Positions 34,270 to 46,300 of a stretch of 64,000 nucleotides of DNA are shown in pieces. The position numbers and the translations under genes are program-made. The stretch is taken from contig MU130157.1 of assembly GCA_015039465.1 (NCBI GenBank), positions 777,142-841,141 on the forward strand, written 5' to 3'. How positions within the stretch are numbered: position 1 is the stretch's first letter; every line of letters starts with the position of its first letter. This DNA comes from Phlegmacium glaucopus (lineage: Eukaryota; Basidiomycota; Agaricomycetes; Agaricales; Cortinariaceae). The notes beneath the pieces are model-generated. The model made no database searches. It had not been told where the DNA came from and saw nothing but the letters and a program-made list of their open reading frames with translations.

Positions 34270-37200
34270 ATGGACAAAGAGACTCTTGGAATCGATCTTG
34301 GGGATGATTCAATCAAGGTCTGTCGATTGCCGGCAACAGAGGCTTTACCGTGTAGATAGACCTTTTTTTTTTCTAGGTTACTCTCATGACCGAAGCAAAA
34401 GGGAGTCCTGCGATACAAACCTCTTTATCGATCTTGTAAAGCTTTAAATACCTCTTGGTAAATTGAAGAAATCACTTAGAGGCCATTTTTAGGTCGAGGA
34501 CATTGTTTGAGCCCGAACGGCGTATTTTCGGTTTATCTACAGAACGTACGGAGGATCACCACCGAGGGGTGCAGAGCTCGTTTCCTTCTCTAAAAGCACT
34601 TTTAGCCCACAAGGATCTCAGTCCTTTGAATTTCCAACCCAGGCTTGGCACTGACCCTCCAATGGAATCTGAGAGTCCCGGCAGCACTTGCAAGGGTTTC
34701 CCGAAATCTTCTCCTGGGCCGACAAACCATCATAATCAAGCATGCTTCACTCCGATGCAGCTTATCGCCATGCTCCTGGGACATGTCCGCCGCTCCATCG
34801 AGCAAAAATGTGGTCATTTACCGGCCGATACTGTTCTCGCCGCCCCATATTGGTATAGTAGCAGAGAACGTCAGAGGTTGGCAGATTGTATGGTTATTGG
34901 CGGGTTTCATACTATCGGCATCGTCACGGACATCGTAGCCGTCGCACTCCATTATGGTATCTCTCGATCCAATGTACCCCTGGAGAACAACGAAGAATCG
35001 CGTCTGGTGGCTTTTCTCGATATCGGATGCTCAAATACCTCTGCGGCGGTGGTCACATACTCAGGAAAGGGTATGCGTGTTCATAACATCGTCGCGGAGC
35101 CTGATTTTGGTGGTCATGACATCGATCAGGCTCTCTTTCTGCATTTCACCGCCAGTAACGCCAAAAACAAGATAACATATGACTCCAAAACTACGTCGTT
35201 GTTGGTGAATCGATGTGAAGATTTGAAGAAAACTTTGTCAACTGCACAAGAAGGGGAAGTTGACTTAGGATCCTTCTCTGGATCTGGATCTCATCGAATT
35301 CGACTGACGCAGGTCGAATTTCAATCGATTATATCCAATTGGCTTTATCGTACTTCAAAAATTCTACTGGTTACATTATCTGCTTCTGGATTCGACGCCA
35401 CAACCCTCGATGCTGTGGAATTAGTAGGAGGTTCAAGTCAGATAGCATGCCTCAAAAGCTACATCCAAAACATTCTCGCAACCTCTACCGTGAGCGTAAA
35501 TGCTGGAATTGATCTATCTGCAGCGCAAGGCGCAGCCTATGCCTGTGCCCTCATCAGGTCTTGCAGACCTGACCGTAATACTATCCTTCAAGATCCGTCC
35601 TCCACTCCATTTGATATCAAGTGGGGAATATCCTCTCGCGAAGGATCCGATAACTCTTGGGTCGATCTTCCCAATGATCAACGATTAAGTGACCCAGACC
35701 TCGTTTCCATACTGGAATTAGAATTGTCGATGGAGGAATCAGATAAATCGGTTGACGAGGCTGAGGTACGATTCTATGATCTCTTTTTCACTTGGATCTC
35801 ATTTTGAGCTCGTATCTCAAGAAATTTCGCCACGAACTTATTGACTATATGGGAATTATTTCCGAAAACCTGGATGGAAAGTATTCGGGCGTCTCAAAAC
35901 CCTCAACCATTTCATTGCTTCGAAAAGCTCTTGATACTGCTATGCAATACGTTGCCTCATCCAACCCAGACAGCACGAACAAGGCGCTTTACGAAGCTCA
36001 TCTTCAAACTCTCCACGATATCGCCGATCCTCTTGAACGGAACATAGACGAACGCAGTGAAAATTCGCCCAAGCAGAGGCGAGTACAGCTATGTGATTGG
36101 GGGATGAGCCTTTTCGGTCGCTTTACGCAATCCATGAATTTTCAGCAACTTGACGAGGCCATTTCATGCTTGGAAGAAGCTTTAAATATGCCACCGGCGT
36201 TCAGTCCTGAAGTTGAAGACTGCATTGCTTCTTTGGCCCTGGCAATCTCATTTCGTTTCGAGCGCCACGGGGATGGGGCCGACATTGATAAGGCCGTATC
36301 CTTATACCAGCGAGCATATCAGTGTCCATCAGGAGCGCTTGATGTACAATTGATGAATAACTTAGGTACAATATTGGTTAGACGGTTTGAATATTTGGGA
36401 GAGTTTGTCGACATCGAAAATGCCATATCGGTGCTTGAAAGCGCAGTTCAATACACATTCGATGGTCAACTCGGCAACTTGAAATACTTGACGAATCTAG
36501 GTTGTGCTTTGACTCGCCGATTCGGCGTGTATGGAGGTGACAAAGAGGAGCTTGACCGGGCTATATGGCTCTGCAGAACGGCCGTCGACTTAGCAACAGA
36601 AAAAGATGTCCACAAATTTCAGTGCCACCAGAATCTTGGGATGGCACTTCAGGCTCGATTTGAGAAGTACGGTAACTTGGTGGATATCGACGAGGCGATT
36701 CAACACTGTGATGAATCTGTGCGACGCGCGCCAGAAACTCATCCTTCAAGACCCTCTTGCTTTCATAGCTTAGGAATAGTTCTTCAAAGTCGCTTTAATC
36801 ATACAGGAGACGTTCGGGATATTAGAAGAGCCACCACCTCGTGTGAGGAGGCAGTCCGTCTTACAAATGAGCGAGGCCCAGATACACCCGCATTTCTCGC
36901 CAGCTTGGGTGCATGTTTGGGTTCCTGTTATGCTCACGACGGACGAATCGAGGACATCGAAAGAGCTATTAAAGTGTCCGAGTTAGCCGTCAAAAGAGTA
37001 CCAGACTGTCGTCCTCAGAAGTACACGCCATTGCAGACACTGGGCAACTCCTTACTTCGTCGATTTTTTGATAGAGGAGATCACCGTGACATCAATAAGG
37101 CCATTGAAGCATTCGAAAAAGCAGCTCGTTTGACTAAGAACCATCCTGATCGACCGTTGTGTTTCACGAGTCTGGGAAAAGCGCTTGGCACGCGTTATGA

Positions 37201-39700
37201 GCATTATGGGGATATCACAGATATCGACAAGGCAGTTCGTGTCAGCGAGAAGGCGGTGGAACTCCTTCCTGATACCCATCCAAGCAAGCCCGATTGTCTT
37301 AACGACCTTGCCAAAGCTTTAGCTCGAAGGTTCAAACGTTTGTCAGAGGCTGATGACATTGACAAAGCAATTGGGGCAGGTGAAAAGGCTCTTTCGTTAC
37401 TGCCCGACAACCATGCAGCAAAATCCAAGTATATGGCGGATCTTGGCACCAATCTCTCTGTACGCTTTCAGACCAGTAACGATCCCGAGGACGCCCACAA
37501 AGCCACTCGGATACGTGAGAAAGCGCTTGATCTTCTGCCTGAAGGTCATCGTGATTCAGCGATCTTTTTCAACAACCTGGGTGATTCATTTACTGTTCGT
37601 TTCGAACAAACAGGCGATCCGTTATGGCTTGAAAAGGCCATTAGGGTCTTTGAAAAAACCGTACAGCTTACGCCAGACAATCAATCAAACAACTTTATCT
37701 ATCACAGAAACTTGGGGAACGCACTGATCAGGAGATTTAAAATATTTTCTAACACCGACGACATCAATATGGCCATTTCTCACCTTGAAAAAGCACTGGA
37801 GTTAACACCAGATGATCATCCCGATAGATCCAAGTGTTTGTATACATTATGCCAATCATTGACAGTGCGATTCGCAGTTTCAAGAGACGCCTGTGATATC
37901 GAGGTTGCGATTTTACGAATCTCCGAGGCGGCCAACTTGCGGTCGGGGTCGCCAGGAGATAGATTTCTTGCAGCTAAGACTTGGGTTGACATTTCCAAAA
38001 TGGCAAAACATAAGTCTCTCAAGGACGCTTATGACTGTTTCCTCGACATTCTTCCTCGTGTTGCTTGGCTAGGGTTGAAGTTGGAGCGCCGTCGAGAGGA
38101 GATCGCAAAAATGGGGTCGATAGCCTGTGATGCAGCAGCAGCAGCGATTGAAATGGGCGATCCCCAGACAGCAGTGACATGGCTTGAAAAGGGACGATTT
38201 ATAATATGGAGCCAAGGTCTGCAGCTTCGTACTCCGATAGATGATTTACGGGCTCTGCATCCAGACCTTGCAAAGCAACTGCAGAATATTTCGGTAGCGC
38301 TGGAGAGAACCGTGAATGACCGGGTCGGCGTTGTTGAGCTTGTGGATGAAACTATCGGCGATATCTCAAGAGACAAACAAAAAGTCGCTATGCGTCAGCG
38401 CATGTTAGCTGACGAATGGGATAGATTATTGGAGACCATACGAAAAAAAAAAGGGTTTGAGAAGTTCCTTTCATCTAAATCCTTCCGGGAATTGAGCAAA
38501 GCTGCAAGCAAGAATCCTGTTGCAATAGTTAACCCTTCTGATTCTCGATGTGATATCTTATTGATCCTTACCTCTGGAAAGGTTCAAGTTATACCGCTTA
38601 CAATCACCTACGAGCAACTCCAGGACGTATCGGATCAATTTAGTACTCTGTTGAAACAGTCTGGTAGAGCGGCGAGAGGATTTGTACAAAACAGAGCAAT
38701 GCGAGTCGTCCACAATAAGGCACCCAACAAATGGATTGACCTTCTCGAAGTCCTTTGGATATCCATTGCATCGCCTGTTATCGAGGCTTTAAATCTCAAG
38801 GTAAGCCGCAGAAACCAAATACCAAGAAATGGGGACTGATCAACAAGGACTAGCCATCGCGGAACCCGCCACGACTATCGTGGTGTCCAACAGGTATATT
38901 TTCTCAGCTGCCGTTGCACGCAGCCGGAAACTACAGGGATATAAAAACGGGCGCATCAGTCCACGATTTCGTGATTTCATCATACACACCAACCTTATCT
39001 CTCCTTCTCCGCCAACCCCATAGTGACATGGCACGCCGCACAGCGACCGTCTTGGCTGTAGGAGTGTCGGGAACCATAATCCCGGATATGATCGTGAGCC
39101 CACTGCCGATGGTAAGCAACGAAATAATGGCCATGCGTGAAACAATTCCCGCCAAATCACTTGTTATATTGGAAAATGATCAAGCGACAGTAGCCAACAT
39201 CTTGAAAGCAATACCGAACTGTTCAGCCCTGCACCTCGCTTGTCATGCATACCAAGATCTAGTAAATCCGCTGTCAAGTGCATTCTTGGTACACGGAGAA
39301 AGGCTTTACCTGTCTCGTTTGATCCAAGAATCTTTATCGAAGGCGGAGCTTGCGTTCCTATCCGCATGTCAGACTGCCAGAGGTGGAACTTTTATATAGC
39401 CTTCTTGTGGTCAAGCGCTGACTTCTTAAACCAGGGGACAAGAATACACCGGATGAGGCCATCCATCTGGCTGGCGCAATGCTTTTTGCTGGATTTCGTT
39501 CTGTGATTGCAACGATGTGGTCGATTGACGACGCCGACGGACCCATCGTCACGAAAGCAATATATTCCGCCATATATAGCGACTCAGGTTTCAATAGCAA
39601 ATCTGTAGCGACAGCATTGCATCGGATTGTGAGCAGGATGCGTGCAAGTGGTACTCCTTTTGAAAGATGGGTTCCATTCATCAGTTTAGGTCTATGTTGA
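34270..39700 (+). CDS. Hsp70/Hsp110-TPR-CHAT fusion protein, 1,717 residues
   Basis: Six exons: 34270-34317, 34377-34435, 34493-35765, 35822-38800, 38854-39382, 39435-39700; the frame closes exactly. Residues 1-430 are an Hsp70/Hsp110 ATPase: GIDLGDDSIKV (phosphate 1), DIVAVALHYGISR, LDIGCSNTSAAVV (phosphate 2), DFGGHDIDQAL, VELVGGSSQI (adenosine). The substrate-binding beta domain is cut to a short stretch (FDIKWGISSREG), but the helical C-terminal domain remains (about 461-545). Then, inside the same 2,979-nt exon, come about 14 TPR-like repeats of about 45 residues (such as NNLGTILVRRFEYLGEFVDI). The C-terminal part (about 1300-1717) is a CHAT caspase-like protease with the family motif SWCPTGIFSQLPLHAAG, catalytic His in LHLACHAYQD and catalytic Cys in LSACQTARG, and MLFAGFRSVIATMWSIDDAD. 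No stops or frameshifts. Role inferred: ATP-dependent sensor or adaptor controlling a protease. Two separate genes are unlikely because chaperone lid and TPR share one exon. Confidence 0.9.
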
Positions 39701-40153
39701 AATTGGATCGAAGGAGAAAGGGAGAAGTTGGTTTATGAATGATACTTGGTATGTCGATGAAAAAGAAGTAGAAAATATCTCCAGGCCTAGTGGTCAGCAT
39801 AGACAAAGTGCAAAAGATGTAGCTTTACACAGCTTGCGTGTTTTCATAACGGTTGATTGCTATGTTAAATCATACGGCGAAGTTTGAACCACACTGGGGG
39901 GCCAAGTTCTCCCATACTTTCCGTGAGGGGATCAGCAATTCCTCAGATAGGATGTGGGGGGCGACCACTCTGGCGTATCCCAAAACAAAGAACCTCTGCG
40001 TCGTTCCGATTCAGATCCGGGCTAACGTCAATACTTGTGGGTGAGGGCCATCACTCCGCGTGGCATATACGAGTCCCTTCAAATGGAATTATACTGGTAT
40101 TTTTATTATAGCGTCTTCGTGAGTGTTGAGTTTCTTAAAGACGCCAGGGATTG

Positions 40154-40366
40154 ATGAGTAAATTGTTTTCACGCAGCAAAGAAGGCCATCACCATCAACA
40201 CGTGCATTCACGGAAGTTACCGGCAAGTCTTGCGTTACCTTTGAAAGCCGCATCTGCTTATAAGAACGAGCCCCTAAAGGGGACTCGTAACTACTCTACT
40301 CCAGTGCGTCACAACCCACGTATTGGACATAATATGTCTTACGGCTATACGGGTGCACCTATCTAG
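40154..40366 (+). CDS. small hypothetical ORF, His/Lys-rich
   Basis: Seventy codons from ATG (MSKLFSRSKEGHHHQHVHS) to TAG. It is basic, with a His cluster and a C-terminus RIGHNMSYGYTGAPI. I do not recognise it and see no second exon. Coding status is doubtful. Confidence 0.25.
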   Translation: MSKLFSRSKEGHHHQHVHSRKLPASLALPLKAASAYKNEPLKGTRNYSTPVRHNPRIGHNMSYGYTGAPI

Positions 40367-40679
40367 TTTCGAGCTGTAATGACTCGAGCTTTCATTCTCC
40401 AGAGACTGTAAGCGATTCTGCCACCAGTGACGCGAAATGATACCGCATCGCCAGCAGCAAGCGACCAGATATGCATATTGCGCCCGCAGAATGGAGAGGT
40501 AAGGTGTAATTCAAAGATTTTAATGGAAAGGACAGAAGAGCGAGGAGTCGGCTACATAGAAGAGTCCCACACCTGTCACGCAAGTGTTGTTGAAGTTGTT
40601 CAGCAACGCCTGATATGTTTATCAGGCTGGTCTTCAACGCTTCAACGTCAAACTTGACTCCAAATATTCTCACATTCGC

Positions 40680-40955
40680 TCAGTCTGCATACAATCCACC
40701 AACGCCTGCTTCGCTCTCAACCTTGGGACGGTATGGACGACAGAACGGAGCAAGGTCATCTTTCTGCCATCTTTTCATCAACTCCAACTGTCTCTGTCTT
40801 TGTACACACGGCATGTCGAGGCTGTCTATAGCCTTTTCTCTAAGGCGAGTGAAGATATCTTTTTGTTCTCCATGCTTCGACAACCGACAACCAAGAGGCC
40901 TGCCTATCTATTCCTCCAATGGTACAGAAACTAGGTTCTTGGATCGTCTGAACAT
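40680..40955 (-). pseudogene. broken ORF, unknown
   Basis: Minus-strand reading from ATG at about 40955 (MFRRSKNLVSVPLEE), interrupted by one UAG, continues as DIFTRLREKAIDSLDMPC and KRWQKDDLAPFCRPYRPKVE to a stop at 40680. A further open stretch in another frame (GVKFDVEALKTSLINI) follows. Family unknown; probably a degraded gene. Confidence 0.3.
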
Positions 40956-43375
40956 CTCATACTCCGTATTATGACTCTCAAATGATGGTGGTGAAACCTG
41001 CGGCCACGGGATCTATGGCACACGAGATCGATACTTGGACACAGTTCAAAACTCCCCAAGCCGGGTCAACATTAACGTTCAGTGGTGGGGTGCCTTCTTT
41101 TCCCATGCCTCGCCAAGAGGTTGTTCATTTGTCCCCGTGTGTACTACTACTAGTACTAGTGCCAATCCTGGACGTTTTTGATTCCTGTTTTCCTGATGAA
41201 ACAGATACCTCGTACGAACCACCATCGTCATCCAACAGTCCAACCATCTATTTATTTGGCCTACCTTCCCCTTGTCGTCCGACTGACATGGGTAGACGCC
41301 GGCCCCTCAGCCTGTATTTTTTATGACTTATTGCTTGCAAATCCGTTGCTTATAATTGGGCTTTTAACGTAGTCAGAACACTGAATGGCTGATCTTGCAT
41401 CCGAGTCAATGCTGCTAAGTACTCTTGTTCCCAAAAGTCTCAGACTCGAGAAATACTACAGATTCCCGTTGTGGATCATGTCCAGCACCTATGCTATATC
41501 CGATTGGAGAAAGGTGCGAATGTTACCTTTCCTCGTCCATGCTTTCGTTCAAGGTTCAAGTAGTTGGATGCGGTGATCTATCGAAGCGATCACACAAAGC
41601 TCAGCTTCACTCCTTAGCTAGTGTGTTCGCCAACATCACAGTGGTACGGACTTCGAAACCGTTGTCTCAAAGGGATGATGTTTAGTCGCCAACTGGAAGA
41701 AATTATCTCCTTTCTCTTCAGCCTTACGGATATTCTCGAAGCTGAGAGCAGCTTGGAATATCTTCAAGCCAACAAATTTTCTTTCACCGAACACAAGGAC
41801 AAAAATTCGGAGTGGCGTTGCATCTATAATCAAGCGCAAGGGGGCACTAAGATTCGAAAAACCACACGGGGTCGATTTTTTTCTCTAAGGCCTCCCTCCC
41901 CAACCCATATCGGGTATGTTTTCATCCAAATATGGTATGTTTTCCCCACATTTTTGGGCTCTGCTCCCTTCTGACCTAGAACTTGAGCCGCCCAAGCCGC
42001 AACACCTTTAACTAGAAATAACCATCTTTGAGGATGTAGTAAATGGTAAATATGTGAGCAGTACATGGTCTAAGTTATTTCGAAGTCTTAACTTGCCTTT
42101 CACTGGACCATCAGTAGTCAAGAAACTCGGCCCAGGTGACATAAATGAGGAACAACTAATGCATAAATCTGTCCAGGGACTTTATTATTGTGTGCTACAC
42201 CGTGGGCAAGTACTTATACACAATTTTTCAAAGTTTGACCCCCAAAAAATTTGTTTTTCTAAGCCTCCGCAACCCCGGGTTCCGGGTTTGATCCCCGGTG
42301 CCCCCTTGATCAAGCGCGCTCGCGCTTCCCGACCCATCAACAATGAGAATCATGTTTCTTCAAGAAAATGTTCATTCTCTCCTGAATCCGTAGCAGTCTC
42401 AGTCCACCTTCGAAAACAATAGCGCCTGGTACTTGCAGCCTGCAGGACTTTGACTTAGAGGTGTTTTTCCCTTTTAAAATCAAACGCTTTCTGACTATAA
42501 TATAGGATCAAGAAAGCTTCTCGAGCCGCTACAGTTCTTGCCTCCAACTAAAGCTGATGCTACTATTCGCCTTGTGTATGTGGAGACTCATTTGTTACTG
42601 TGTCATACGCGTTGGAGCCGTGACCATCAGCGGAAACATGGAGTATACGAGATTGTACGAGCGACCCATGAATATGAAAAAAATTGAGCAATGTTTTCTT
42701 ACATTTTCCTGCTTTAGACCAGTCTCGAATTAAACACTGTAGATATCCGAACATACCAAGCGTTTAGAACAACTGCTACAAGGCGGAGAACCGAATTTTT
42801 TGATGCAGGTGAAGAAAACACAGCAGTGGACACACAGATGGGTACTAGTGATAGTTAGTGCAGGGTGCTGCCGACTCAGATGACGAAGACATGAGAATTG
42901 AAGAAATCTGGATTTTACCCAAATGATAAAATATATTCTTTGATTGAAAGGTTATAAAAGCTGAGGCCAATTCTACCCTTGATCGATGACTAAAACAAGT
43001 ATCTGATAAAAACGAAAACAAAGCACTATACCTATGTTATCAGTTGAATCTCGTCCACTTCTCTGGTCACGGCGTTGGACTATGAGGCTCTACTGTTGCC
43101 TAAGCGGGCCGCGCCGCGGCGGCATATCAACAATGTTGCGAGAAGAAATTTTCTGATACTTTCGAGTCCAGAGAAATTTTCTGATACTTTCGAGTCCAGA
43201 GAAAATTCCTGCGTGACTTTCGTCTCGCGAATTACTTACAGCTTACGCGCGGAGCTATTACTTATGAGCTTGATTCCAGTATTATTTATGGGCCATATCG
43301 GTGACAGTCACAATGTACTTCACTGACTGTGTGTACTCAACCTTATCCTCCACGTCTACGAGAGCGTCTTGCGCA

Positions 43376-46300
43376 ATGTCTACTTCATCAAAACCCCAAC
43401 TCAGTGCTGAGGAGATTCGGAAACTACAAGCAAGGTTTACTCGATTCCGTATCCTCGTGATCGGGCGAGCCAACGCAGGCAAGACAACAATCCTGCGAAG
43501 ACTCTGCAACACTACGGGAGAACCTATGATCTTTAGTCCGAATGGTGAAATGGTGAAGCATATAGCGAAAGTTCATACCAGATACTGATGTCCATGCCCA
43601 TGATCTCAGATCGAGTCCTCTGCCCTTAAGCCATCCATGGGGGTAAGTGGTTCCACTAGTATTGGTTCATGTTCAATTAATATCCTCACCCCGCAGCGTG
43701 GAGAGCATGACATCAAGAATCAAATGATATTTGAGAGCAACCCTGGTTTTATCTTTCATGATTCCCGTGGTTTTGAAGCTGGTGGTGCTCAGGAGTTGAA
43801 GATGGTACAGGAGTTCATTAAGGAGCGTTCGAAGGCAAAAAATGTGAAGGAGCAGCTTCATGCGATCTGGTGCGTCAGTATTCCCCTTTAGAGAACAAAT
43901 TTCTTGACAGAAAATAATGTTTCGGGTAGGTACTGTATTCCAACGAGTGATGACCGACCAATCACGGCAGCAGAAAAGAAGTTTTTCAATGAATGTGGGA
44001 CAGGGCTTGGTATGCCGTGTGTTGTTTTATTGATATGTTATTGTGAAGCCTGAGGATAAGCCTGTGAAGTACCAGTGATTGTTTTGTGGACCAAGACTGA
44101 CTCCCTTGATGTTGCTAAAATTAAGCAACTCATGAAGGAAGGTAACAGCAGATCTGAGGCAATGCAACAAGCTCCACAAAAAGCTTGGGCTGATTATGAA
44201 AGTAATATCTATCCACTCTTTGATAGGTTTAAATATCCACCAAAGGCATATGTTGTATTTCGAAGTAAGTGTTATACTTGTTAATGACTATTTGGCTAAT
44301 TGTGTGGTGTAGAGATGCATGAGCCTGGGGCTGATTGCAAAGACTTGATTGAAAAAACAACAGCTGCACTTTCTAGTGAAGATTTACAACAGTTCTTTCT
44401 TTCAACACAGCAAAACAATGTTGAAGTGTGTATTAAATATGGGGTTAAAAGGTTGGGAACCATGATATTTTTCAATTCCCACATTAACATAATTCCTAGA
44501 GTTTTGAATGAGAAGGAATCAACTCTTTCAGTATACTTTAAGGAGACTGAAGGGAAGTGGGCATATTTCATGGCAATTGTTCTGAAATATTTTCCACAAA
44601 TTGTAGTATGTAATTGATAAGACTGAAGAAGCCATTAACAACTGATTGATTCTTGCAGAGTGTTATCTTGAGCATTTAGTGCTTGACACTTTGGACTAAC
44701 ATATATTATGGCAGCATGTGTGTAGGAAAAGAGACACCATTATGTTATGTTGCTTGTGACCTAATTTTTTTGACAGGTTGTAAGTGCAAGATCATTGTAA
44801 TCTGCCTTGACTCTAGCCTACTCTTTTGACAGGAGGTAAGTGCAGGACTATCTTTATCTCTTGACTTTAGCTTACTCTTTGGACAGGATGTAAGTGCAAG
44901 ACCATTTTGATCTGTCTTGACTCTTGCTTACTCTTTTGACAGAGGGTAAGTGAAGGCCATCTTGATCTGCCTTGACCTTAGCTTACTTTGTTGACAGTCT
45001 GTAAGTGCAAGACCATCTTGATCTGCCTTGGCTCTAGCTTACTCTTTTGACAGGGGGTAAGCACAAGACCATCTTGATCTGCCTTTACTCTAGCTTACTA
45101 TTTTAACAGTTAGTAAGTGCAAGACCATCTTGATCTGCATTGACTCTAGCTTACTCTTTTGACAGGTGGTAAGTGCAAGATCATCTTGATCTGCCTTGAC
45201 TCTAGCTTACTCTTTTGACAGTCTGTAAGTGCAAGACCATCTTGATCTGGATTGACTCTAGCTTACTCTTTTGACAGAGGGTAAGTGCAAGACCATTTGA
45301 TCTGCCTTGACTCTAGCTGACTCTTTTGACAGTTGGTAAGTGCAAGACCATCTTAATTTGCCTTGACCTTAGCTTACCCTTTTGATAGTCTGTAAGTGCA
45401 AGACTATTTTGATTTACCTTGACTCTAGCTTACTCTTTTGACAGGGGGTAAGTGCAAGACTATCTTGATCTGCCTTGAATTTAGTGTACTCTTTTGACAG
45501 GATGTAAGTGCAAGACCATCTTGATCTGCCTTGATGTTAGCTTACTCTTTTGACAGAGGGTATGTGCAAGACCATTCATCAGCCTTGACTCTAGCTTACT
45601 CTTTTGACAGACAGTAAGTGCAAGACCATCTTGATCTGCCTTGACTCTAGCTTACTCTTCTGACAGAGGGTAAGTGCAAGACCATCTTGATCTGCCTTAA
45701 CTCTAGCTTACTCTTTTAACAGGATGTAAGTGCAAGACCATCTTGATCTGCCTTGACTCTAGCTTACTCTTGTGACAGAGGGTAAGTGCAAGACTACCTT
45801 TATCTGCCTTGACTCTAGCTTACTCTTTTGGCAGTCAGTAAGTGCAAGACCATCTTGATCTGTCTTGATGTTAGCTTACTTTTGACAGTATGTAAGTGCA
45901 AGGCCATCTTGATCTGCCTTCACCCTCACTTACTCTTTTGACAGTTGGTAAGTGCAAGACCATCTTGATCTGCCTTGACTCTAGCTTACTCTTTTGACAG
46001 GAGGTAACTGCAAGACCATCTTGATCTGCCTTACCTCTAGCTTACTCTTTTGAACAGGGGGTAAGTGCAAGACCATTCCTTGAATTGCCTTGACTCTAGC
46101 TTACTGTTTTGACAGGGGGTAAGTGCAAGACCATTCCTTAATTTTCCTTGACTCTAGCTTCCTTTTTTGACAGTTGGTAAGTGCAAGACCATTTTGATCT
46201 GCCTTGACTCTAGCTGAGTCACCTCTCTTGACAGTTGGTAAGTGCAAGACCCCTTTGTCTGCTTTGACTCTATCTTACTCTTTTGGCAGGAGGTAAGTGC

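Larger units (their letters stand above)
39701..43375. other. 3.7 kb with no firm gene
   Basis: Only short ORFs occur. Features seen: a 70-codon ORF at 40154, a broken minus-strand ORF near 40680-40955, and a 31-bp direct duplication (gaaattttctgatactttcg...) near 43140-43200. The rest shows no family motif. It may hold decayed transposon or gene remnants. Confidence 0.5.

Noticed and set aside
40392..40673. 93-codon minus-strand ORF as a complete gene
   Set aside because: It joins the neighbouring broken ORF only by frameshift, and no family is recognised.
42275..42305. tRNA or tRNA-derived SINE (ggtttgatccccgg resembles a B box)
   Set aside because: No A box, cloverleaf or tail is present at the right distance.
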